Positions 53,848-64,000 of a stretch of 64,000 nt of DNA are shown here, piece after piece. The position numbers were made by a program, and so were the translations under genes. The stretch's first letter is position 1, and every line of letters starts with the position of its first letter. The stretch is from Phialocephala subalpina (taxonomy: Eukaryota; Ascomycota; Leotiomycetes; Helotiales; Mollisiaceae), in contig FJOG01000008.1 in NCBI GenBank assembly GCA_900073065.1, positions 349,631 to 413,630 on the forward strand. Reading direction: 5' to 3'. Below the pieces are notes generated by a model. That model was not told the DNA's origin and did not search any database. It worked only from the letters and a program-made list of their open reading frames with translations.

Positions 53848-56800
53848 ATGGATGCCGACGTTCCCATTGGACTCCCGTTGGAGTACATTGTCAATCATGT
53901 CTTCTTACCCCCGAAGCTTCCTCAGCTAAATGACACTACACCCGAGGTTGAAGTTGCCCTGACAAAGCTGTTTCACCATACTTTGATCTCGTTCATTGGT
54001 CTTCTTCCGGAAGACGACCAAGACGATTGGATCAAACTTCCTCCAATGCTGAGCATCCTTCTGGATGATGGCAATTCGGGGAATCCAATCAGAAATCTCG
54101 ATGAGAAGCTGGGCAAGATGGCAGAAGGAGGTGTGTTTTTCGATTTTCAAAGCTACTGCTGGGTTGTTCCTTCTCACTGACCCTTTCCAACAGATGTGCT
54201 GGCTCTTCATATTACTCACCAAAATGCCGGGCTTGTGCTTCGAAGGCAAATCCAAACATACTCGGTCGAAACATTCGAGCTCTCGGCAACCGCAAAGGCC
54301 GTGATTGGTACAGTTGGAAGAGTAAAACGCAGGTTCCCTGGGCCAGTGATCGCTGTCTCAGACACGCGGGTACGCGACCGCAACTTTCGAAAGGCGTTCA
54401 CACAGTGTCTTATGTCCCTAGAAGGCGAGACTCTGGATGAAGCTTTCGGCAAAGGCTGGGGAATACACAAGAATGATACTGTGCATCCCCAATTTGCCAC
54501 GGAATGGCTGCCTGGCATATTGCGCGGTATTGGATCCCCACTCGACGTCTCTCGGATTTACAAACGGACACGCGACGATGTCTTGTGGGGAGGTGGCTTA
54601 GAACCATGGCGTCGCTCTCCGCGATGGATTCTCCTTCGTGTTGCTATGCAGACTAGTATCGCAAGTCCAGGAGGAGATCACACACGCTACAAGATCTTTA
54701 TGATTTATTTTATGGCCACTATACTCGACCTGGCAATACAGCACGAACATCCCAGCGATATGCTCCACATCATGCTGGCAAAGATCAATCGACGCGTTCG
54801 GAAATTAGACCTCATCATCCCAGACAATGTCCCCTGGGCTGCTGAACAAGCACAAGACTTCGTCACGGAAACTATGGAGTCTGCTCGCGGCCTCCTTGCC
54901 AAGAGATGGAGCACCATCCGAGAGTCTGCCGACTCAGCTGGCAAGTTTCGTCTTGCTGAGCTCGAAAAGCTCGAGCCTCGTTCGGATGCGATACTGCGTC
55001 TCCCCAATCTCCGACCATTTCTCGAACGGCTTCACAACATCGAGCTTGAACAGCGCGACGAAAAGACTTTCGATGGGAAATGTAGTCAGCGCATTAATGG
55101 AAGGGGAAGTTCTTTGCCAGATCCAGAATTGCTTGACTCAACATCACATCTTGAAATTCGCTTAAGCTTGATGGATTTGGAACTTTGGGTTTCGCACTCC
55201 CTCGACTCGTGGCTCGACCGGCATATAGAATCGGAGAATCGTTTAGTCAAGCTATGCGAGGTTATTAGTTGGTACATGTCCACTTCTGCTACGGTATATG
55301 CTGGATCCCCGGAAGGGTTCTCAATCATGGTCTTAACTATGATGCTTCTATGGACTGCGCTCGACAAAGCTGCGATCTCCCACTACCCACTCCTGAAAAA
55401 ATTCGACCCTGGCTTCCCAACGACTTTGTTTGATTCTCTTCTCTTGCCAAAGAGACACCAGATGGGCCAGCTACGCGACGTTGAGAAGTATCTCCTGAAA
55501 CGAAAAGCAAATTCTTTGGTCGGAAATCCGTCCATCTTTGGAGATATCTCGTCGCCGTTGAGTTTTGGAGCTCAGTACTTTGACCAGTCCTTGGCCCACC
55601 AAGAATTGAAGGATCGTATTGAAAAGGAAGCTAAAGATGAGTCCAACGCGAAGAAGGCTAAGTTGAAAGAGGCAAAAAATGAGTTCGCAAGGTTTATGGC
55701 AAAGTCAGATTCGCTGAGCTGTACGACTACCACAAAGCGGGGTGGCAGAGGTAGAAAGCGGGAGGAGCGGACCGCTCACGATCCACATTGTATCAAATGT
55801 GAACTTCGCAGGCAAGCCCGATCCCTTAGGATTTCTTGTTACGAGTGGCCTCTTCCAGTGTCAGAACCTGAAGCGAAATCGGTCGTTTTTGAGCTGGACA
55901 TTCCAAGGCTAATCCGCAGATGGCGATCAACAACATACCAGATTCTTGTCGACGTTTTAAGTCCCTCTCCTCCTCCTCAAGCCAAGCGAAAGAACGTCAC
56001 TCTCACCGAGTATCAGGGTCTTGCAAGCCACCTCAAGTCGAGCGCTGATAGGTTGGAATTGGCATCATCCACAAAGCCTTTTGTCCAGACTCAATACGCT
56101 TCTCAGAGCGTATCCGAAGCAACAGAGGACACTGTTTGCCGCTCCAATAATTTGAGTTTCGCCATGCAGGATTCCAAATCTCGGCACGGGACGAGCAAAC
56201 ATCTCAACAAGTACGATATTCATGAAAGATGTACCTTGAAGCTTCCACGGGGCTGTTATGAAACACTCCAGTATGCTGTCAACGACACCAAGCATACCTC
56301 GAACGAAGTTATATCGAGGCAAGGGACCTGCCTCGACGGCCTCACTGTACATGAGGTTCACGCCTTCGCGGCGTTACGGAGCGGCCACAGACTTCAAGTA
56401 CATTTCCCCATTCCATAAATCCACACCTCCCGATCCCATTCACTCATTCACTGTTGCAACCCCGCTATAAGCATAACCATCATGCACGATCTCTTCAGAG
56501 AACTGAGCATTCGGGATTTGAATCTCCCAAATTTATCTAAATGATTCGGGTTGCAATTACTGAACGCAACTGAACGGTTGGGACATGTCTGCTTTAATTC
56601 CTCTATTCGCTTCTGAAATAATTGATTAGCACATCGCTGACCAATCTTCTAGTGGCTGAATATCGCCCGCGAGCTTGTTTCTCGAACCTTAGATTTTGGG
56701 TACGTGCTTATTCCCATACAATTCTGCTGTTTCCCTGTAGGACGGTCTCGGAGCTGGGAGTTGTCTCTGGAGCTGAGACATGAAAACAAACGGAATTTGT

Positions 56801-59800
56801 CCGTTTGCATGCAGACTCCTAAGACAGCTCCATACTCCCAGAGCTCCCACTAACGAAAATATGCTGACTTGTTGAAGCAAAGAAGAAGTTCACCTCCTTC
56901 TGCTTCAGGCCTCCTGGCAAGCTGGCCCTTCAGCTCTCCAACAAGTGTCGAGAGACTCGCACATCGAGCTTGAAGAGGAAGGCTTTGGTCAAGACCTCTT
57001 GTCTGCCTTAGAAGTAGGATTGACATCCGTCGAGAGCAATTGGCAAGGTTCCTTGGCCGCGCTCACTTTCATCTTGTTAGCAGCTCGTCTGCTATCCATA
57101 TCGCTACATGACTCTATTCGGGATCGGTGCCTCAAGTTTCTTCAGAAAGCGCGGGATGTTACGATAGAGTGGTTACGGGTGGTCGTAAAGCTTCTCCACG
57201 ATAGTTCCGACGAAGGAGAGATGGCTTATCTCACTCTTCGAGCTCTTGATTTGGCCCTAATCTGCCATTGCACCTTTGACATTGACCCTCGTCAGCTCCC
57301 TTCCCTCCTGTCGTCGACCGATAATGTTGCGATCCTCATCGAAACTGCGACCATCGTCAACGACCGCTGGCCAGTTTCGGAAGAACCGTTGACAACGCTG
57401 ACTCGAGAGCTCCTGCGACGTTTCTCCAGAAAATCTCACACATTGGAACCCATTTTGAAGAAGCAGATTGTTGCGTCCCCAGACGGAATCAATAAAGCGG
57501 TGGGACGAATGTGGGCTGGATATGAACCTGGAACGCGCTGGGTGGTGGTTGAGGCACCAAACGATCGATGGCTAACGACTCACACTGCTGATTCAGACAA
57601 CGTCTCCTCGACAGCTGTGCACTTCAATATGTTGACTGGTTCCTTGCTCATCAATGGCCTCCCACTGGGTCGACTGCCGCGCGAGTATGAGTCTCACTCA
57701 ACCTACCTCAGAATTTTTGGAAACAAGATTCTAGAGGTCATTCCATCGACCAGGGGTTTGTACTTTGAGACGCGAAATTCGATACATGGCTTTCAGGTAA
57801 GCTAAACTTGCAATCCTCATTCGCGAGGCAAGGAATCATACTGGCTTGATTCTTCTAATATTTCCGGACCAAAGTTGATGGATTTCCTAGGTACATTTCG
57901 CCCTCCATGATGGAGAACTGATAGTCAGAGCCAGCCAAGGTCACGAGCTATACGAAATCATACCTGTTCACGCTCTAGAGCATGACTTTCCTCGTAGTCT
58001 TGTTCAGAATTACGTACACTGGATACATCGAGGCACAATGGCCATTGAATGGAGACCACTGGAAAGCAAGTGGTTTCCATCCTCTGAGAACTGGCGCATT
58101 TCGACGCCCGAAGACCCTAGGGCAAGCAGTCTGGTGTTAAAAAGCAGGCGTTTGGTAGACCCTGAAAGCACTACTGCGGAAGCCATTTATCGATGGCTCA
58201 AGCCCCTGGAAAGTTCTCCGAACATCGACATCTACTACAATGGTGAGACCGGGGAAACCGAAGTATCCCTTCCTAGAATGAACCTAGACTTCATCTTGCG
58301 AAAGACTGGGCTGGAGTCTAAGCAGTTCCGAGGGATGGTCGTGGACACCAACCAATACATAGGGACTTTACATGGTTTGCTGCACAAGCTGATCCTGAAG
58401 GATACCCAAGGACCATCGCGAGTTGCCATTATTCCATACGGAACTGTGTCTTATCATCGAGTAGATCACCATGTCCAAGTCTCTATCTCTACGGGTAAGC
58501 CCAATGTCTCAGAGCAATATTCCCCTTTCCTCTTGTTTCCAGAGTTCGAAATGTCCCGAGGCTCCTGAGACATTCTAATCTTCTCTTTGAAATGCTTAAA
58601 TAGAAATACTAACACCGAGATCTTGGGTATAGGGCTTGGCGACAATATTCCCTATCATCAATTTGGCATTGACAAGGACCTTGGATCGCTTATCGATAAT
58701 GGCAACCTACGCAGTCGATTGTTCAAGCTTTATCTCCACGCTCTGACCTCCCATTGTCTTCCTGATTCTCTTACTTCCAGAACAGGGTCCGAAGAGGCGC
58801 TGCATGGTTTGAGATTGGCAAGCACTCGATCTTTGCTTTCGCTAGATCCGGAACACGTTGAGCAACTCAAATTATTCGCGAAGCTTACGCCAGCTCGTGA
58901 TTTCTACCCCAAGGGATCGAAGTTCATGCAAACAGTCAACTGGGAAAACTTATCTCCGCTCTCACATCATGAATGTTTTGTCAGGGAAGCCCGTCTTATG
59001 CTAGCCCAGGCGGAGTCTTTCCGAATGTTCCAAACTGCTTCGGACATGAAGTACAAGATAGGGGTAAGCCCAATTTCTCAAAGCAATATTCCCCTTTCCT
59101 CTTTGTTTCTAGAGTTCAAAATGTCCCGAGGCTCTTAGGACATTCTACTCTCCTCCTTGAAGTGCTTGAAATAGGAATACTGACACCGAGGTCTTGGCTG
59201 CAGCGAGGGCCCAGTGAGCTCCGGAAGCGGGCAGCAATACGCAATGCATTCTATCGAGTTCATCCCTTTGGAGCAGAACAGTTCACCACAAGCTATGATG
59301 CTACTTACGACGAAGCTAGAGACTCGATCCCCAACAGCTCTCGTGAACGTGAAGCATGCTACATTGCCACCATGGTAGACAAATGGAGTTGTCGTCTCGA
59401 CCCATACAACAATCTTTTCCACCAAATTCAGATGTGGGGCCCTGTTATCTGCGGGCCACAATCTAGTTTCGAGTTCAAATTCGACAAACGATGGTTGGAG
59501 TCCCCCAGCAGCTTCATGCCTCAATACTGGTGTAGCATACAATTATTCTTATCTAAGTCTGATGCTACTAGAGATAAGTTTGGAATCACGATCTTTCTAG
59601 CAAACTTGGCACACTCGAAACACGGCAATATCCCTCTGGTCCACACGCTCCTCGCTCTTGCTACGGCACCAGCCCTGCGCAATATGCAATCGCCCGCTTA
59701 TGAACAATTTGATCTTTCCAGGGGTTTCGAACCTGACAAGTCCAGACTGAGAAAGATTCTTGAAGCATGTAAGGTTTCATTCGAGGAGAGCCCCGAGAGA

Positions 59801-62800
59801 TGGATAGATCGGCATCCCAATGAGCATGACGACGACCTCATGGACCGAAGAGAAGCTGCCTATCAAGCCGCGACAAAACTCCAGGTTCACAAATGTTTGA
59901 ACGCCTTGATGTGCCAATGGCCGTTGAAAGACATTATCCGCCCCGAAACGCCGGGGATCAAGACATATTTGCCTAGCTTGAAAGATTCTATTGAGGAGAT
60001 TCGATCTTTATTCGAGACTTGGCACAAGAATTTCGAATTTCGGACTTATATATTGGAAATTCAGAGTGTGCTCGATTCACTACCTCGGCCAATGTCTATG
60101 CCTGAACCCTACTCCATTCCGCCTCAAGAGGATACTTACAAAGAGGCATGCGCCTATCTGAAGATCGACGACCTCTTGCAAAATCCAGCACCTGAATTGC
60201 CTCTTCCTCAAGATGAGCTTGAAGACCTTATGACTGCGAGTGACCAACCAGCAGTAGACACAGGACCTTCGAAATTGAAGTCCCTTTTGACAAAGCTGTC
60301 CAAGTCCGCCAACGGCCATTATCAGAAGATGTACATCAAAGATTTGCACAAGTCTCACAATGCCTTCCTCGCCAACACGTCGGCCAGGCCTCAACTGAGA
60401 TCAGGCTCCCCTTACGCGGTGTTGAAGAGGCATCTGGAGCAATGCAGGGAGAATGTCGAGTCGTTGTACAAGAAGATTTGTTCGAGGTTGATTGTTTCTA
60501 GCTCTCCCGTTTACGATAGTGCTCGCCAAGCTTCAATGCTTCCTCGCCTGTCACCAAGCATTCTCCTCCGACTACTTGCTCGCTTCAACCCCGTGGCATT
60601 GAGCGCTGGGTGGAAAGTTGCTCTGACTCGTTATGCGCTTGCTATTGCGTCCGTGCAGAGAGCAGAGCGATTGGTAGCGTGTGGCAAGAGAGATTCGGAC
60701 ATGTTGAACGAAATGACGAACCGTGGTCATACCAATTGGGATCCGTTGGAGTTTTCTGAGTGGCTCCTTCTGGAGCTAGAGAATAATATTCTCATTCGCC
60801 CCGAGCAAGGTAAGTACCACCACATTGAGATCTTCTCTTTCAGCTTGCCCTTGTGAGGAATATCAATGTCTCGGAACTTTCGATACACTTATCTCTTATG
60901 AGGGAGATGAATGTATCAGGGCTTCTGATACACATATTCTGACCTATTTTCACATCTTGACTCTTGTTATGTATCTCTGAAACTTCCTAAAAAAGGAATA
61001 CTGACTTCGAGACAACAGCCCAGATTGCTCGTGAGATGATTGCACCGCAGTCGGGATCGAATTCCATCATGCAGTTGAACATGGGTCTTGGCAAGTCCTC
61101 TGTCATCGTTCCAATCGTTGCTGCAACTTTGGCAGATCGATCGAAGCTCGCCAGAGTGGTTGTACTAAAGTCGCTCTCCGAGCAGATGTTCCAACTGCTT
61201 GTAAGTAAACTGGGTGGACTGATTGGTCGACGCATCTACCGACTACCGATTTCGAGATCCTTGGCCCCATCTTGGCATTCCGCAAACCTGATTCAACAGA
61301 CCTATGAGGAGTGCATGGTGAATGGAGGCATCCTTCTCGTTCAGCCAGAGAGTCTTCTGTCCTTTGAACTGCTGGGCATCGACCGTTTGCTGTCTCGAGA
61401 ATTGAATCCTCCTGAGGTGAAGCTTGCTCCAAGCAACAACTCTCGTAAAAAGTCTCCGGAACCTTCGATGTATGAGATTGGGAAAGTGATGGTCCAGACG
61501 CAGCAGTGGCTTTACCAACATGCCAGGGACATACTCGACGAATCAGACGAGATCTTGAGTGTCAGATTCGAGCTAATTTATACACTCGGCATTCAACAGA
61601 ACATTCAATTCGGCCCCGATCGTTGGTTCATCATTCAACACGTTCTAGGCGTACTCTCTGAGACAGCCCGAGACGTATTGAACGAGTTTCCCCAGGGGTT
61701 CGAAGTCTTAGAAGGATCAGCTGGAGCGTTTCCCCGCATTCGCATATTAAAAGAGGCGGCTGGAAAGATTCTTCTGAATAAAGTGGCACACTCTATTTGC
61801 AGAAGCGGAATGTCTTCCTTGGCAATGTGGACGTTCAACGAAGAAGAGAAAAACGTCGTCTTTGAGTACCTCACGAATCTTCAGATTCCCAAAGCTCGGG
61901 CAGCGATTCTTGAGACGAAGGTGTTCGGAACAGAATTTACCAAGATGAGTCTGCTGTTGCTCCGGGGGCTGTTTGCAGCCGGTGTGCTGGAGTTCGTCTT
62001 TGCCAAGAAGAGATGGCGCGTCAACTACGGACTTGATCTTTCAAGATCTATGCTCGCGGTGCCGTACCACGCTAAAGATAACGTAAGTGAAATCCAGGAT
62101 TGCTCTTTTCGAAATATTTTATTATAACGCAGCTGCTGATCACCAAATCTTCCAGCCAAGCGCCAGGTCTATGTTCAGTCATCCCGATACAGCTATCGCC
62201 CTGACCTGTCTGTCCTATTACTACGGCGGCTTGACCGATCAGCAGATTCACGCCAGCTTCGAGGAGCTCTTCCTCTCTGACCACGCCCAGGAAGACTATG
62301 TACAGTGGATTCAGCATTGCGAAGATCTGCCGAAGTCCTTTAACCGGTTGACTGGAGTGAATCTTCGAGATAAGCAGCAATGTTCGTACGAACTCTTTCC
62401 CTGCCTCCGCTACTCGAAAGGTCTCATAGACTACTATTTGCAACATCTCGTATTTCCAAAGGAGATGAAGGAATTTAGCAATAAATTGTCCAGTTCTGGA
62501 TGGGTGATTCTCTTAAGCCCCTTCTGAAATAGGCAAATGCTGATCGTCCTCAGGAAATTGCTCGCGAGAAAACCCACCCCACGACAGGCTTCAGTGGAAC
62601 CAATGACAGCAAGTACATGCTGCCTACTCCGATAAAGCAGTGCGATCTCTCCGAACAGCTGTCCACCAATGCTGAGGTTCTAGCCTGTCTACTCCAACCG
62701 GAGAATAGCTATGACACCGTTTATACACCGCAACTGGAAACACTTGACGCAGCAGCTCTTATTGACATGGCCGTTGACATGGTACCCCCGATTCGTGTGC

Positions 62801-64000
62801 TTCTGGACGTAGGAGCCCAGCTTCTTGAGGACAATGAGAAAATTGCTACATCTTGGCTTGGACGCGTCGCTCCCGAGGATGCTCAGGCGGTAATCTTCTT
62901 CCACGACAACGACGATATCTTTGTCCTGAACCGAGAGGGAATTAAGGAGCCTTTACTGGTTTCACCCTTTGCGAAGCAGATAGATCGATGCTTAGTGTAC
63001 CTAGATGAGGCTCACACTCGTGGAACAGATCTGAAGATGCCTGCCGACTACCGTGCCATCGTTACCCTGGGACCTGATCTTACTAAGGACAGACTTACCC
63101 AAGGTGTGTAATGTTCCAGTCTTTATGAGGAATTAGAGCTAATGCGTAATTCTATAGCCTGCAAACGCCTCCGAAAACTTGGAAATGGTCAATCGGTGAT
63201 TTTTTGTGCACCTCTGGAGGTACAGTCCAAGATTCTTGAGTGCAGTGGCAAAAAGGATGCGAAACTCATCGAGGTCGAAGATGTGCTGCTGTGGACAGTG
63301 CGCAATTCGTGGGATTTCACTAAGAAGGGCATGCCTCTCTGGGCAACCCAAGGCATGAGACATTATCGCCGCCGCGCTGCCTGTGATCTGTCTGGCGAAG
63401 TTCCTCAGATCCCACTCGGGATTCTGGAGCCAGAAGCACTGACATTGGACGAGCGTTACGGCCTTGACAGACAACTAATAGACGAAGGAGTTTGTCGAAA
63501 TCGAATCCAAGTCGACAATGATGTCACAAGAGCTGAGCTTTGTTCAATTCGTGCCAAGTGTCGAGAATTCGGACTCAGTTCTTTCGGCGACTCCGACCTT
63601 CACGAAGAACAGGAGAGAGTGCTTCATCCGGAGAACGAACGCGAGCAACAGGTTGAGCCACCTCCTCCCACGCCGCCGTACAAACACACTCTGCATGCCA
63701 ACATCCGACAACTCGTCCTTACGGGTGAGCTCACTTCCGATGAGGGTCTTACACAAGCTTTCACAGTCTTCCATCTTACTCGTGCTAAAGAGATGCTCAA
63801 CGTGGATGATTGGCCCGAAAATCTTCTCATGTCAAACGATTTCGCGTTTACTGTACAGGTTCCTAATGAGGGAAACAAAGACTCTTTCCTACGTCCTGTC
63901 AACTGGATACTTTCCTTCAAAGGTCGAAATCGCGAGCCCAAGTACTTGATCATGAGTCCCTTCGAAGTCCAAGAGTTGTTGCCCCAAATGAGAGGCCAAG
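53848..64000 (+). CDS. Giant DUF6606/DUF3638/DUF3645 P-loop protein, 3' truncated by window
   Basis: Eleven exons so far: 53848-54130, 54194-56397, 56653-56699, 56878-57796, 57891-58494, 58633-59063, 59204-60809, 61019-62082, 62156-62503, 62554-63103 and 63158 to the edge. All phases agree, giving about 2,966 residues, still open. The N-terminal LPLEYIVNHVFLPPKLPQ is the DUF6606 start. The DUF3638 region has the Walker A-like NMGLGKSSVIVPI near residue 2050, then LLVQPESLLSFELLG. LDEAHTRGTDLKMP near residue 2650 begins the DUF3645-type part. Fungal homologues exceed 3,000 residues and are often labelled ubiquitinyl hydrolase, on weak evidence. I infer an ATPase- or helicase-like core; the role is unknown. 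Introns 5 and 6 are near copies of each other. Exon 3 is only 47 nt and was placed from the homologous LQWLNIAREL context. Confidence 0.85.
58495..58632 (+). repeat. Intron 5 of the giant gene: introner-like element, copy A
   Basis: This 138-nt intron starts GTAAGCCCAATGTCTCAGAG and contains a hairpin (AATGTCCCGAG, three-base loop, CTGAGACATT) at about 58550-58574. It ends AAATACTAACACCGAGATCT then TGGGTATAG. It aligns end to end with intron 6 of the same gene at roughly 85 percent identity by eye. Confidence 0.8.
59064..59203 (+). repeat. Intron 6 of the giant gene: introner-like element, copy B
   Basis: This 140-nt intron starts GTAAGCCCAATTTCTCAAAG and carries ATGTCCCGAGGCTCTTAGGA followed by CATT. 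It ends GAATACTGACACCGAGGTCT then TGGCTGCAG. It is the partner of 58495-58632. The flanking exons are not similar, so the intron alone was copied. Confidence 0.8.
60810..61018 (+). repeat. Intron 7 of the giant gene: divergent, possibly compound introner-like element
   Basis: This 209-nt intron ends GGAATACTGACTTCGAGACA then ACAG, like introns 5 and 6. It holds two successive hairpin-like units, one around AATGTCTCGGAAC and one AATGTATCAGGGCTTCTGAT, resembling the hairpin of copy A. The 5' half is less similar. It may be an older copy with an internal duplication. Confidence 0.45.

Noticed and set aside
56460..56545. Possible extra exon in the giant gene reading MHDLFRELSIRDLNL
   Set aside because: It resembles the expected LQWLNIAREL region, but no donor/acceptor pair fits its phase. 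The exon at 56653-56699 fits both phase and homology, so this was treated as intronic chance similarity.

Overview
The window reads as nuclear DNA of a filamentous ascomycete (Pezizomycotina; Leotiomycetes/Helotiales is my tentative guess). The genes carry short GT-AG introns with CTRAY-type branch points. The families are typical of such fungi: HET, DUF7587, DUF6594, Zn2Cys6, TRI12-type MFS, GH7-CBM1, GH43 and CBM18 proteins. A dead Tc1-type transposon carries stops of the kind left by repeat-induced point mutation (RIP). I saw no bacterial or organellar features, rRNA, tRNA or CRISPR array.

Layout, left to right. 0.4-4.5 kb: quinate-permease-like sugar transporter and succinate dehydrogenase cytochrome b subunit. 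5-8 kb: four-exon HET-domain gene. 8-9.6 kb: small ABM-fold gene with decayed duplicate fragments. 10.5-15.7 kb: two secreted proteins, a GH43 beta-xylosidase-like enzyme and a large DUF5695-like protein. 16.5-19.1 kb: DUF7587 gene split by a 1,381-bp Tc1-like element inserted in a 5' splice site. 19.4-24 kb: divergent TRI12-type exporter and cytochrome P450. 24.5-26.2 kb: GH7 cellobiohydrolase with CBM1. 28.2-30.5 kb: Zn2Cys6 regulator. 31.5-37.6 kb: a decay zone with broken retropepsin-like, alternative oxidase and GH30 sequences around one intact membrane-anchored surface protein. 38.5-45 kb: GH47 mannosidase, cupin and F-box-like genes, all on the minus strand. 45-53.8 kb: repeats, a retropepsin-like gene, a DUF6594 membrane protein with a GC-AG intron, a perfect 250-bp tandem duplication and a CBM18 protein. 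53.8 kb to the edge: a giant DUF6606/DUF3638/DUF3645 P-loop protein in 11 exons, cut by the window end.

The most striking signal is in the introns. Two introns of the giant gene are near copies of each other. Introns of similar length with the same 3' block and an internal hairpin occur in the HET gene and the Zn2Cys6 gene, and a longer divergent one in a third intron of the giant gene. These look like introner-like elements, mobile introns spreading between unrelated genes.

Functionally the window mixes plant-wall breakdown (GH7-CBM1, GH43, GH30 remnant, probably DUF5695), fungal wall and surface proteins (CBM18, Kre9-like), housekeeping (SDHC, GH47) and self/non-self or unknown families (HET, DUF7587, DUF6594). 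I see no complete secondary-metabolite cluster; the P450/exporter pair is the only hint of one.
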